DNA of 64,000 nt from an uncultured Carboxylicivirga sp. (GCA_947491945.1 CANLLN010000021.1:1-64000); one strand, 5' to 3'. Counted from the stretch's first letter, positions 18,027-27,830 are shown. Numbers and translations: made by a program. Notes: generated by a model from the sequence alone, not told the origin.

Positions 18027-21000
18027 ATGAGAAAGATATTCAAATACATGGGATTATGCATCTTGCTGCTAGTGTTGCTGGTGACGGTTTTACTGGTGTT
18101 GTCGCAGACGGCTTTATTTCGCAATGTTGCTAAAGAAAAGGTTTTGCAGGCGGTCAATGCCGGCATTGACGGAGAGCTTTCCATTGGAAAGATTGAGGGC
18201 AATCTGTTTACTCATCTTCGTCTGCACGATGTGCGTCTGCGCGATAGGGACACGCTGATTATAGGCATAAATGAATTGATGATTCGTTATCGGCTATTGG
18301 GAATGCTCTATAAGCGCATTGACCTTGATAGTATTGTCGTGAAGGCTCCGTTTTTTAATATTCAATACAGGGACAGTGCAGAATTGAACATTGCCGCCGT
18401 TTTCAAAAGCGCGGCCTCACCGGATAGTTCATCCTCATCGGATTTTCCTTTTGTAGTAGCTGTTAAGCAATTGGTTGTGAGCGGAGCGGAAGGGGTGTTG
18501 CAGCCCGCTTTTGAGCGTCCTGTAATGTCGCTGAATGATATACATATTTCGGCCAGTGGTGAGTATCAGCAAGGATCATCATGGGTACAGATAGATTCCT
18601 TGCAACTTATGAGTGAGCAGCCACCATTCACCCTGGAGGCGATGCGCATTCATTTTCGTCAGGAGGGAGAGGCCATGCAGTTGGACACGCTCTTTCTTAA
18701 GACGGCGCATTCATTGCTGCAAGCCCGTGGGGGATATCGCTCATCGACGTCCTATGATTTGAACGTGAGGCTCAATCCACTTAGTAATAAGGATATGCAG
18801 ATACTGCTGCCGTCATTGCCCGTGAAAGCACTTCCTCAAGCGCTTGTTGATGTATGGACCCTTGACGATACTACCCGTTGTGATGTGTTGCTGCAAAAGG
18901 ATGATCAAGAGCTTGTGCTGCAATCCCGCATGGTGCATCTTTTAAATGGCCTGGATAACCCCGATCAGCCGATAGATTTTAACGCATTAGTGTCTTTCCG
19001 TGATTGGGTGCCTGAGGATTGGCTTAAGCTGGCAACTACCAGCGCTGTGCTTAATGGAACAATTAATTTAGAAGGAGCTCACCTGCTGGATATTAAGGAG
19101 GATATGAAGCTTCGGGGAAAGTTCAGTGGTTCGCGCTATGGCAATGTCTTGATCGATACCCTACGCATTGATGCCACGCAGATGTCCCAGCAGATAAAGG
19201 CAGAATTGCTGCTGCTCGCCGATAGTAGTCGCACAGAAGGATTCCTGGCGTTAAGTGATCCATACTTTAAGCCGCGGCTTAATGCAGCTTTGGATTTTAA
19301 AGGACTTAAGCTGGCACCTTTTGTTCCGTCGCTTAAGCACACTCTTGCCAATGGAAGTGTTGAGGTCGACGGTCATGATATTTTTACTGAGGAGCGACGC
19401 CTGAATGCCAGCCTCAGGCTTTTCAATAGTTCGGTGTATGCGCATAATATAGACTCGGTATTGGCGAAGGGTGCAATGGGTGAAGGTTGGGCTTATCTGG
19501 ATACCTGTATTGTGTATCATCGCTATGCGCGGGCTGATGCTGCCGGACAGTATAATATGCTGCATGGTGGTTTTGCTGCAGTGGCAAATTTGCAGAGTGA
19601 TAGCTCTCTTTTGCTGAGCTCCTTGAGTCTGCCGCCAATCAGCTATCAAAAGGCGCGTGCCAACATGTCGGTGAACGGTTCATTGAAGGGTTTTGGATAT
19701 ACAGGTGAAGTGAGCCTGTCCGGGGCTGGCTACGAAGATGTGCGTATAGAGCATCTAAAGGGAATGGCTGAAGGTTACTATGGAGCGGATTCCGTAATGC
19801 TGGATGGAGGTGTCAATGCCTATCAGATAGAAAATGAGCTGCAGAGCTTGGATAGTCTGGATATTTCTTTGTTCATGGATAAAAGTCATATCAAAAGTGA
19901 TCTGAGCCTATCACGAACCGATACTGTGCAGGCACAGATAAGCACAGCCATACAAATGGCCGATACCCTTACTCTCCTTCTTAACAGCGCTTATTGCCAG
20001 CTGCCCTACGCTCATTTTTACCTTACCGACACCTTGCAGTCCATTGCTGTTTACGATAGCACCCTACGTATACATCACCTTGAAGTGAAAGATAAGATGA
20101 ATGAAGCTTTCGGCTTTAAGGTATTGGGGCAGCTAAGTGGCACTGCTGAGCAGGATTTTTCGTTGGCTGTCAAAACCTTTAACCTGGCGATGTTAAATCG
20201 CCTTATGCCTTTGGTCGATACCTTGAGCGGTGAATTATCAGCTAGTTTGCAGTTGAAAGGCAGTGTTTTGAAGCCCCGGCTGTTGGGTGATTATTCCCTG
20301 CAGAGGGCAGCTTATGGCAGCATGGCCTTGCCCGATGTGGAAGGTGCACTGGGCTTACTTGATGATACTGCCCATATTAATGCTCATCTTCCGGCTCTCG
20401 ACAGCAGTGTTTATGCGCTTGTGCGTTTGCCTCTTTCGCTGCGTGCTGATTCAGTCAATGGTTTGGAAGTACAGGTGTCCGACTCGTTAAGGGCCCAGCT
20501 AAGGATTGATTCATTGAAGATAAGCAGTCCTGATACCGCGCATCTTACGCGTATACAGGCCGGTGCCTTTTTTAACGGTGATATTCGGGCGGAAGGTAGT
20601 TTTGCGTCACCTCAGTTCTATGGTCGTCTGGAAATGAGCGATGCTTATGTCAAGGATCATGAACAAGGCCTTTATTATGAAGGAATGAAGACCGATATTT
20701 CATTGAAGGGAAGTACCCTTAAGGTGGATACCATTTATATTGGCAGTAAAAAAGGATATTTTGCCACTAAAGGGTATCTTGTCTTTGATTCTACCCTGGT
20801 ATCAGGTCGCATAAAAGCCTCCGATGTTATCAGTGATATCCGTAATTTCGACCTTGTTCAACAAAAAAATGCAAGCATCAATATCAGTGGTAATCCCTAT
20901 TATCGGGCCGACTCGTTAGGTAATCCTGTTTTTGGAGGTTCGATAACCATTAACCGATCCGTGTTTAATTTGCCGGGATTGATGGATGCCCCCCTGGCAC

Positions 21001-21869
21001 AAGGGGGTGATGAAAATGTACCGCTGTTAATGGCTGCATTGCAGGAAGGAGACAGTGTAGGTGTAAGGGGGGAGGCTTTGGAAGAGGAGGCTAAGGAAGT
21101 CCCTATACTAAAGCAGCTAAGAGGGCGTTTAACCATTGATATACCCCGCAGTACATGGCTGAAGGGTGATAATATGAACATTGAGATTTCCGGAGATTTT
21201 GATATTGCTAAATCGGCCGATTATTTTGAGCTTTTTGGTGATGTGGAAATCTTACGGGGCTATTATATTTTATATGGTCGCAAATTCACCATTGAAGAAG
21301 GCCTGATTACCTTTATGGGTGGTGAGGACCTGGATCCGCGCCTGGCCATTAGTGCTGACTATGTGTTTAGGGGGAGCGATCGCCAGAAGCATACCTTGAG
21401 CCTTCAGGTAAGTGAAAATTTGTCAGAGCCTGCAATAAGTTTTACATTAGATGGCAATGCCATTACGGAGTCGGATGCTGTCTCTATTATGGTATTTGGA
21501 AAAACAATGGATGAGTTGAGTTACGACGGTCAGAATGGTATCATCGGTTCGGTGGGTTCAAATATGCTTGCCAACATGGTGACATCATCCCTGAGTTCTA
21601 CCATTGGACAGCGCTTAAAGCTGGACATGATAGAGATTAACTCAACTGAAAACTGGAGCAGTGCTGCCTTTGTTGTTGGTAAATATATCACTAACGATTT
21701 GTTTGTGATTTATCAACGCGGCTTTGGTGAAACCGAGGATGATGAGATTACGCCCGAGACCATTACCCTCGAATATGAGTTAAACAAACTTTTATTCTTC
21801 CGTTTACAGAGCGGCAGTTCCAAATCATCGGGTTTTGATGTAATTTTGAAGTTCGAATCCACTAAATAA
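18027..21869 (+). CDS. tamB: Translocation and assembly module protein TamB (DUF490)
   Basis: A 1,280-residue AsmA/TamB family protein with one N-terminal membrane anchor (about residues 7-28) and a very long repetitive beta-strand region. The conserved TamB C-terminal domain spans about residues 920-1280, including the ITFMGGEDLDPRLAISADY segment. It likely forms a periplasmic bridge between inner and outer membrane, taking part in outer-membrane protein insertion or lipid transport. It starts one base after the tamA-like stop, and the pairing supports both names. Confidence 0.87.
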   Translation: MRKIFKYMGLCILLLVLLVTVLLVLSQTALFRNVAKEKVLQAVNAGIDGELSIGKIEGNLFTHLRLHDVRLRDRDTLIIGINELMIRYRLLGMLYKRIDLDSIVVKAPFFNIQYRDSAELNIAAVFKSAASPDSSSSSDFPFVVAVKQLVVSGAEGVLQPAFERPVMSLNDIHISASGEYQQGSSWVQIDSLQLMSEQPPFTLEAMRIHFRQEGEAMQLDTLFLKTAHSLLQARGGYRSSTSYDLNVRLNPLSNKDMQILLPSLPVKALPQALVDVWTLDDTTRCDVLLQKDDQELVLQSRMVHLLNGLDNPDQPIDFNALVSFRDWVPEDWLKLATTSAVLNGTINLEGAHLLDIKEDMKLRGKFSGSRYGNVLIDTLRIDATQMSQQIKAELLLLADSSRTEGFLALSDPYFKPRLNAALDFKGLKLAPFVPSLKHTLANGSVEVDGHDIFTEERRLNASLRLFNSSVYAHNIDSVLAKGAMGEGWAYLDTCIVYHRYARADAAGQYNMLHGGFAAVANLQSDSSLLLSSLSLPPISYQKARANMSVNGSLKGFGYTGEVSLSGAGYEDVRIEHLKGMAEGYYGADSVMLDGGVNAYQIENELQSLDSLDISLFMDKSHIKSDLSLSRTDTVQAQISTAIQMADTLTLLLNSAYCQLPYAHFYLTDTLQSIAVYDSTLRIHHLEVKDKMNEAFGFKVLGQLSGTAEQDFSLAVKTFNLAMLNRLMPLVDTLSGELSASLQLKGSVLKPRLLGDYSLQRAAYGSMALPDVEGALGLLDDTAHINAHLPALDSSVYALVRLPLSLRADSVNGLEVQVSDSLRAQLRIDSLKISSPDTAHLTRIQAGAFFNGDIRAEGSFASPQFYGRLEMSDAYVKDHEQGLYYEGMKTDISLKGSTLKVDTIYIGSKKGYFATKGYLVFDSTLVSGRIKASDVISDIRNFDLVQQKNASINISGNPYYRADSLGNPVFGGSITINRSVFNLPGLMDAPLAQGGDENVPLLMAALQEGDSVGVRGEALEEEAKEVPILKQLRGRLTIDIPRSTWLKGDNMNIEISGDFDIAKSADYFELFGDVEILRGYYILYGRKFTIEEGLITFMGGEDLDPRLAISADYVFRGSDRQKHTLSLQVSENLSEPAISFTLDGNAITESDAVSIMVFGKTMDELSYDGQNGIIGSVGSNMLANMVTSSLSSTIGQRLKLDMIEINSTENWSSAAFVVGKYITNDLFVIYQRGFGETEDDEITPETITLEYELNKLLFFRLQSGSSKSSGFDVILKFESTK

Positions 21870-21876
21870 TCAGTGC

Positions 21877-24084
21877 ATGATGCAAGTTAGAGAAATAAAG
21901 ACTGCCCATAAGCGTATCTGTCAGCTGCTGGCACAGAAAAATATCAAAGAAAGCCTTGATGAGATTCAGGTATTGGTAAAGGAATCGCAGAACAGTGGCC
22001 TGATTGATGAGCACTATAATATTGAGTTTACATACAAAAATATTCTGAAATATACCGTGGAAGGGATCTCTGACCCCGAACGGCAAAAGATATACCACCA
22101 CCTGATTCGCGATGTGTACCATCTGGCGGATAAAGTTACTGATTTACTGCTGATGAAATATTCCAGCGAGGCCATTTATGAGTTTCGGAAGCAACATGAC
22201 GAACAGGCTTTTACCGGCCTTATTTCTGAGTTGGAAGCCCTATTGAGCAGCATTGAGCTGGAGAAGGTATTGAATGCAAATGCTGAAAATAAGACGGCAC
22301 TCAAACAGAAAGTGGATGTACTGTTTAATTATATTTGGGCTTATCCGGCACCGGTGGGCGATCAGCAGACCTTGCTCAAGAAGCTGCTGTTTGAAAGTAC
22401 GCTGCCCGTTTTTTATAAGGCAACATTGGTAGGTGCGCTTAACCTATCGCTGATGAATAGTTTTTCCTACGACTATATGCGTCTGTTAATGGCGCTGTGT
22501 AATCACCCCGAGGATGCGGTGAGCACCCGCGCTATGACCTCCCTGTTGCTGGCATTGAATGCCTACGATGCTCGTTTGCCACTTTATCCTGAGCTTTATA
22601 CGCAGCTGTTTATGATGATTGAGGAAGGAGGGCTGCAAACCCTGATTCAAAGTATTGTCATTCAGCTTATACGCACCCGTGAAACAGAGCGAATATCGCA
22701 AAAGCTGAGTGATGAGATACTACCTGAAGTGGTGAAGATGCATCCGAAGCTGAAGGATAAACTGGATCTCGAGAACCTTATCAGTGATAAGCTGGCTGAA
22801 GGTAAAAATCCGGACTGGGGCGATGTGTTCAAGGATTCGCCCAACCTGATGAATAAGATGGAGGAGTTAACGCAATGGCAGATGGAGGGTGCCGATGTAT
22901 TTCTGTCGACCTTCAAGCATCTTAAGCATTTCTCATTTTTCAATGAGCTGTCTAATTGGTTGCTTCCTTTCTATCCGTCGCAGCCCGATGTGCAGGCAGC
23001 GCTTTCAAAGGAAGAGGCCGTGTTCAGCAGTCAGCAGCTGCTCGATGGCCTGGCCTCATCACGTTTTCTTTGCAACTCCGATAAGTACTCGTTAATACTG
23101 AGCATCCCTCACATGCCGGGCATGCAAAAAGAAATGATGGGGCAAATGTTTTCGGCTGAGATTGAGCAGATGGTGGAGATGGAAAAAGATGAAAAGGTAT
23201 TGCAGGCCAATCAGAAAAAGTTGGTGGCCAGTAATCAGTTTATTCAGGATTTATACCGTTTGGTGAAAGTACACCCGCAAAAGCATCAGTTTACCGATGT
23301 GTTTGTGCAGAAAATGGATTTTCATAATCGTTGGTTCTTCCGTCAGTTGCTTGATGATAGCAGCGCACTGCGCGAGATTGGGGAGTATTATTTTAAGAAG
23401 AATTATTTTGAGGATGCACTGGATATTTTGCTTAAAGTGCGATCCAAGGCCGGTGGCGACAGCGAGGTGGTACAGAAAATTGCATATTGCTACCAGCAGC
23501 TGAAAGATTATGAGCACGCGCTAACTTATTATCTGGAGGCTGACTTGCTGGGGGCCGACAGTATGTGGAATAAGAAAAAGATAGCCTTGTGTTACCGTCA
23601 TTTGAAGGCCCCGCAAAAAGCCCTCAATTATTATCTGGAAGCTGAAAAGTTGAGTCCCGATAATCTGCATACCCAAGTGTCGGTAGGGCACTGCTTGTTA
23701 GAGCTGGAAAACTTTTCTGAAGCGTTGAAATATTATTTTAAAGTGGAATACCTCGACCCCAATAATAATAAGGTGTGGCGCCCCATTGCCTGGTGTTCTT
23801 TCGTGGAAGGTAAATTTGAGCAGGCCGAGAAGTATTACAATCAGCTGCTTGTTTCGGAAAAGAATAAGCACGACCTAATTAACCTGGGACATACCTTGTG
23901 GTGTAAGAAGTTGCGTAAGGAAGCACTGGCCTATTATCAGCAAAGTATTCAATTGCCTAATCATTCCATTGGGGAGTTTATCGAGACCTTCACGGCTGAT
24001 ATCCCCTATCTTAAAAAACATGGCATTGATGCCGGAGATATTCCGTTAATGCTGGACCAGATTCGTTATTCACTGGAAAGTTAA
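21877..24084 (+). CDS. Tetratricopeptide repeat protein
   Basis: A 735-residue cytoplasmic protein without signal peptide or membrane segment. The N-terminal 500 residues are helical and of unknown fold. From about residue 500 there are TPR units with the typical A-Y-x5-Y spacing (for example EHALTYYLEADLLG, QKALNYYLEAEKLS, SEALKYYFKVEYLD). TPRs mediate protein-protein contact; no enzymatic motif is visible. It lies seven bases after tamB and nine before a small conserved gene, so all may be one unit. The partner is unknown. Confidence 0.8.
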   Translation: MMQVREIKTAHKRICQLLAQKNIKESLDEIQVLVKESQNSGLIDEHYNIEFTYKNILKYTVEGISDPERQKIYHHLIRDVYHLADKVTDLLLMKYSSEAIYEFRKQHDEQAFTGLISELEALLSSIELEKVLNANAENKTALKQKVDVLFNYIWAYPAPVGDQQTLLKKLLFESTLPVFYKATLVGALNLSLMNSFSYDYMRLLMALCNHPEDAVSTRAMTSLLLALNAYDARLPLYPELYTQLFMMIEEGGLQTLIQSIVIQLIRTRETERISQKLSDEILPEVVKMHPKLKDKLDLENLISDKLAEGKNPDWGDVFKDSPNLMNKMEELTQWQMEGADVFLSTFKHLKHFSFFNELSNWLLPFYPSQPDVQAALSKEEAVFSSQQLLDGLASSRFLCNSDKYSLILSIPHMPGMQKEMMGQMFSAEIEQMVEMEKDEKVLQANQKKLVASNQFIQDLYRLVKVHPQKHQFTDVFVQKMDFHNRWFFRQLLDDSSALREIGEYYFKKNYFEDALDILLKVRSKAGGDSEVVQKIAYCYQQLKDYEHALTYYLEADLLGADSMWNKKKIALCYRHLKAPQKALNYYLEAEKLSPDNLHTQVSVGHCLLELENFSEALKYYFKVEYLDPNNNKVWRPIAWCSFVEGKFEQAEKYYNQLLVSEKNKHDLINLGHTLWCKKLRKEALAYYQQSIQLPNHSIGEFIETFTADIPYLKKHGIDAGDIPLMLDQIRYSLES

Positions 24085-24093
24085 GCAGGCTAG

Positions 24094-24480
24094 ATGGCAA
24101 AGAAAAAAGTGAGCTGGGAGCTTTATAGCTATGGTGAGTATAGTAATTGGGAACGCACATCGCGGAAGCTGCCCAAGTTGCTTAAAATAGCCAATAAAGT
24201 AAGGATAAGACCCGATGTGGAATTTGGCTATGTGGTAAAAATAAAAGGTGCTAAAGGAAAGGTGGTGGAGTATAGAATCGAACATCCGCCATTCAGGGGT
24301 AAGGATGGTCAGGTTGAGCCTCCTTTCGAAGGCGAGTATTTTATCAATTCAAATGATTATGAGTTTTTTCTGGGAGATACCGTATGGGAACCCTACGAGG
24401 ATAAGGCGGGTGAGTGGCGGCTGGTTACCCTTTTGGACGGGAAGGTAATTGCCGATAAAACTATTACTTTGCTATTATAG
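24094..24480 (+). CDS. Conserved hypothetical protein (possibly DUF3859-like)
   Basis: A 128-residue protein, basic at its N-terminus, with many aromatic residues and beta-strand-like segments (VEFGYVVKIKGAKGK, EYRIEHPPF, DTVWEPYEDKAGEW, LVTLLDGKVIADKTI). There is no signal peptide. The pattern of an interaction-type beta-sandwich ending in a short KVIADKTI strand resembles the DUF3859 family, but that is recognition from memory only. It is the last gene of the tamA-tamB-TPR run, nine bases after the TPR gene. Confidence 0.6.
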   Translation: MAKKKVSWELYSYGEYSNWERTSRKLPKLLKIANKVRIRPDVEFGYVVKIKGAKGKVVEYRIEHPPFRGKDGQVEPPFEGEYFINSNDYEFFLGDTVWEPYEDKAGEWRLVTLLDGKVIADKTITLLL

Positions 24481-24482
24481 GT

Positions 24483-24611
24483 TTAGCTCATCAGTACCAT
24501 TATAAGGAACATGATAAAAGCCACCAAGGCAATAATAAGGGCTACTTCGATGATGGAGTAGATTAATATTTTCCGTTTTAGCTTCAGTGTTATATCTGTT
24601 TCTTTCTTCAT
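24483..24611 (-). CDS. Small membrane protein (42 residues)
   Basis: A complete short frame, ATG at 24611 to TAA at 24483, encodes a basic head (KKETD, LKLKRK) and one hydrophobic stretch of about 25 residues (residues 15-41: isoleucine, leucine, valine, alanine and methionine rich). It is convergent to the preceding conserved gene, two bases after its stop. The charge pattern and single membrane span suggest a real bitopic inner-membrane peptide. No homologue is recognised and expression is unproven. Confidence 0.5.
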   Translation of the reverse strand: MKKETDITLKLKRKILIYSIIEVALIIALVAFIMFLIMVLMS

Positions 24612-24833
24612 CTTTTGTTAATTCATTTGGTTTCACCACAATACTGATCTGCAAACATACTAGCCCTGGTGAAATAATCAAGTTGCTTTAACAGGTTTTA
24701 ACAGTGGCTTGACGTTTTTTAACCGCTTGTGAGTGAACCTAATCGAGAATTCAGTGTCGCGAAAACAGTCAGCGTGCTACCGGGGGAATAGGGGAAAGCC
24801 CCGCTGCCGGTATGCTAAAATAGATAAAAAGGC
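24612..24833. other. Intergenic region without recognised gene
   Basis: 222 bases between the small membrane gene and the hybrid kinase stop. A GC-rich imperfect hairpin lies at about 24779-24812 (ACCGG ... CCGGT with an inner GGGG-AAAG-CCCC). It has no T-tract on the minus strand. No open frame of interest is present. Confidence 0.4.
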
Positions 24834-26579
24834 TTAGCTCAAATGCTTACGTATCTTACTAATCAGGTCTTCCGGCTGAAAAGGTTTGCTAATATAATCG
24901 TCCATTCCGCTCGCCAGGCACTTCTCCTTGTCTTCGGGGAAGGCATTGGCCGTAACGGCGATAATGGGGGTGTGCGTACCCGTGCTCTGCTCTATCTGAC
25001 GAATCTTCTCGGTAGCCTTAAAGCCATCCATAATGGGCATTTGCACATCCATCAAAATCAAATCATACTTCACCTTACCAAACTTATCGAGGGCCTCTTT
25101 GCCGTTAAAAGCCACCTCGATTTTCCTTACTTCATCTTTTATATATAGGATGATAATTTGCTGGTTACTGAAGTTATCCTCCACCAGCAGGATATTGGCA
25201 TCAGCAATGTCAATGACCGGCTTAAAATAGCTGTCGCTTTGTTGTGTGGGAGTCTTAATGTTTTGGATGGACTGACTCTTTGTATTTTCTTTAAAGGAAG
25301 CCGAGAATTCAATTACAGTTTTTAACGAATCGGGGAATATGTCGATGGTATTACCATCCATCTCAATGATGTTTTGGGTGATGCCCAAATCAAGCTGGCT
25401 TATGTATTTTGAGCGGTTGAGATGGATTACATCAGATGCATGAATACCATTTTCATTCATATCTGATTTGGGCAGGGGAATCACCGTGTTGCTGCTGATT
25501 CGGAATTTCAACACGATTTTTTCGGGCAATGATTCTTTTAGTGATACCTCAATCGTCACTGTTTTAAGCTCCGATTGATTGTATTTTAACAGGCTATTGA
25601 GTAGGTTCAGAAATATCTGTTTTATCTTCACACTATTGCCTATCAGGTTAGTAGGGATGTTGGCCGATAAAGAAAGGCTGAATTGCTTCTTATCCTGTTC
25701 ATCCTGAAATAGCTTGATGGTATTATTGATGGTGGAGTACAGGTTAAAGCTTACCTCTTCGGTGGGTAGCTGGTTGAAATTTGTTTTGGAAGCGGCAATC
25801 ATGTTATTAACCACATTAACCAGATTGTTTGATGAGGCATGGATGGTGTTGATGTAGTCGCGCTGGTCGTCGCTTAGGTTGGTTTTTTCCAGTACATCGA
25901 TAATGCCCGTGATATTGCTCAGCGGTGTTCGTATTTGATGCGATAGTTTTGAGATGAGCTCTTCCTGTGTTTTATTGAAATTTTGCGAGTCTAGCACACG
26001 TCGTTCTTTCTTTAATAAAATGCCGGCATAGGTATAGTGAATGGCATAGGTAGTTATGAAAAAGAGGAGGTAGAATGTCAGGAATACGATTTTCTCGGTG
26101 AGGCTGTATTGCTTGGCTGTGCTGATAAGCTGATGATCGTTAATGATTAAAATGATAAGGGCTGTGATAACCCAAAAGATAAGGGAGAAGATCGTCCCGC
26201 GCTTCAGTCCCATCAGTGAAATGATAAAGGGAGGAAACAGTGCCGTCCAGATAATGTCGATACCGGTGCTGCTCCCAAAGACAACAAAATATATAAAGGT
26301 AGCACTGGAGAAGAAAAACAGCGAGTTATGCATGCCTTTGGCTTGTGAGCGGCGGCTAAGGTAAACAAAGTGAAATGCAAAGATAAGGCTAAGGCTCAGT
26401 AAAGGGAAAGCAAAGATATTCTCATCGGCCCGTAGGCTTATTAGTCCTTCGATAAATACAATGCAGAACAGAAAGAAGTTAATGAGATTATTGATTAGTA
26501 AGGGGGTCAATTCCTCCTCTTCGGCATTATCTCGGGTGTCTATTTTAAATAGCAATAGTAATTTATTTAAAATGTTCAT
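24834..26579 (-). CDS. Hybrid sensor histidine kinase / response regulator with degenerate ATPase domain
   Basis: A 581-residue membrane protein from the ATG at 26579. About six hydrophobic segments (residues 10-190) precede a HisKA dimerisation domain with the phospho-His in LSHQIRTPL. The following ATPase region is unusual: the N-box reads NLLNSLLKYNQ and the usual DxGxG motif is replaced by an SSNTVIPLP stretch, so ATP binding is doubtful. The C-terminal receiver domain is intact, with acidic pocket and phospho-Asp in LMDVQMPIMDG and KPF lysine. It stands alone, with no adjacent output regulator. Confidence 0.85.
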   Translation of the reverse strand: MNILNKLLLLFKIDTRDNAEEEELTPLLINNLINFFLFCIVFIEGLISLRADENIFAFPLLSLSLIFAFHFVYLSRRSQAKGMHNSLFFFSSATFIYFVVFGSSTGIDIIWTALFPPFIISLMGLKRGTIFSLIFWVITALIILIINDHQLISTAKQYSLTEKIVFLTFYLLFFITTYAIHYTYAGILLKKERRVLDSQNFNKTQEELISKLSHQIRTPLSNITGIIDVLEKTNLSDDQRDYINTIHASSNNLVNVVNNMIAASKTNFNQLPTEEVSFNLYSTINNTIKLFQDEQDKKQFSLSLSANIPTNLIGNSVKIKQIFLNLLNSLLKYNQSELKTVTIEVSLKESLPEKIVLKFRISSNTVIPLPKSDMNENGIHASDVIHLNRSKYISQLDLGITQNIIEMDGNTIDIFPDSLKTVIEFSASFKENTKSQSIQNIKTPTQQSDSYFKPVIDIADANILLVEDNFSNQQIIILYIKDEVRKIEVAFNGKEALDKFGKVKYDLILMDVQMPIMDGFKATEKIRQIEQSTGTHTPIIAVTANAFPEDKEKCLASGMDDYISKPFQPEDLISKIRKHLS

Positions 26580-26743
26580 TTCTCTTCTTTTATATGGTTT
26601 TGCAAGTGCTTGGTAAGTGGCATTTCTTTCATCCAAAAGCAGCTTCCGATATGCATGTCGAATATAAAACTTTTAACTTAGTCTTCATGTTCTCTCGATC
26701 TAAAATTGTTAAATATTTTAGTATCTTAATATTATTTAAAATG

Positions 26744-26761
26744 CACAAATAGTTATTTGTG
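26744..26761. promoter_or_regulatory. Perfect palindrome CACAAATA-GT-TATTTGTG, candidate operator
   Basis: An 8+2+8 perfect dyad in the 297-base gap between the hybrid kinase (minus) and the secreted protein gene (plus), 115 bases before the plus-strand ATG and 165 before the kinase ATG. Symmetry and length fit a dimeric repressor or activator site. Nothing else in this gap is recognised. Confidence 0.5.
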
Positions 26762-26876
26762 AGCGCATTGTACGTATCTATTGAGGTTTGGTGTTTTACT
26801 GCCTCTAAAAATAATGACCGTAAGATGTAACCGAAGATTGGTTTTTCTGCGTATGAAGTCCTAAAACGAAACAATA

Positions 26877-27722
26877 ATGAAGACAGTAGTAGCAAGTATC
26901 GCATTAATTTTATTTTCAATGGCTGCATCGGCCAAAGAACACCTTCCAACCAAAGAAGAGTATCAGGCTTTTTTAAATACAAAAACGCTGGTGGTGATGG
27001 ATGTGAACCCAATGAGTGACTTTAACTTTAAGATTGAGGAGGTGATGGAAACTGTATGGACCCTCACTGATTACGAATTTATTACCAACGAGGAGTTTGA
27101 AGACAAGAGAAATGATCCATCCTATTCTTTTCTATTAATGACCGTGGGTACTTTCGATGCCGATAAAACAAAGGCTCGCTATAATTTCCTTAGCTTGCTA
27201 ATGGGCGAAACAGATAAGCAGGTGCGCGATTTGCCCGATCTGTGTTCTTTGCCGCTATCATACTTACGGGTAGAGGATACAAGTTACGCATATAAGCTGG
27301 AGGCTTTTATTCGTTTTATTCAGGATCATGTGAACCTGATGAATGAGCGTCCCGAACTGATTAAAGCCAATGCCTTTAAATATTACAATAAGAATGTAGG
27401 AAGTTTGACCGATAAAACTTTATACCTGGTAAAAGAGGACTTGACCCCCGATGTAAATACCCTGGCGAAAATTAAAAGTATCTATCCTTATAATGTAAAG
27501 ATTGTTACGCAAAAAGAGGTGGAGGATGCCATTGAGCGACGCGACCCAAAGGTGGTGTTTATGCACAAAGTGGGCCCTGAGGGGACAAAGTACAAGGCGC
27601 GTTGCTATAAGATATTAATTGGTGCTGATAGTTCCAGCTTTTATTATTTCGATTATCATATGGTAAATAAAAAGAACCGTGATGGGCTGCTTGCCAAAGA
27701 TTTGAAAAAGATGGGTGCCTAA
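26877..27722 (+). CDS. Secreted hypothetical protein with internal duplication
   Basis: A 281-residue protein with a clear cleavable signal peptide (first 19 residues, ending ASA), no lipobox and no further membrane segment, so periplasmic. Its two halves share a pattern: TKTLVVMDVN ... KIEEV ... FITNEEFEDKRNDP ... LLM in the first, and DKTLYLVKED ... KIKSI ... IVTQKEVEDAIERRDP ... VFM in the second. This suggests a repeated domain. No known family or catalytic motif is recognised. It is transcribed alone, divergent from the hybrid kinase. Confidence 0.75.
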   Translation: MKTVVASIALILFSMAASAKEHLPTKEEYQAFLNTKTLVVMDVNPMSDFNFKIEEVMETVWTLTDYEFITNEEFEDKRNDPSYSFLLMTVGTFDADKTKARYNFLSLLMGETDKQVRDLPDLCSLPLSYLRVEDTSYAYKLEAFIRFIQDHVNLMNERPELIKANAFKYYNKNVGSLTDKTLYLVKEDLTPDVNTLAKIKSIYPYNVKIVTQKEVEDAIERRDPKVVFMHKVGPEGTKYKARCYKILIGADSSSFYYFDYHMVNKKNRDGLLAKDLKKMGA

Positions 27723-27794
27723 CAAAGGGGCGATAAAATCAGAAAGCAGCGGTGTTTTTAATTAAAGAAATGAATCATCATTCAAAAACTTAAT

Positions 27795-27802
27795 TAATTT
27801 TG
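27795..27802 (+). promoter_or_regulatory. Putative rex -7 element (TAATTTTG)
   Basis: TAATTTTG matches TAnnTTTG and lies 28 bases before the rex ATG. No copy of the known Rex operator (TTGTGAAN4TTCACAA-like) was found in the same gap, so autoregulation is not evident. Confidence 0.4.
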
Positions 27803-27830
27803 TAAGGTTATTAATCTGATAATTATCACC

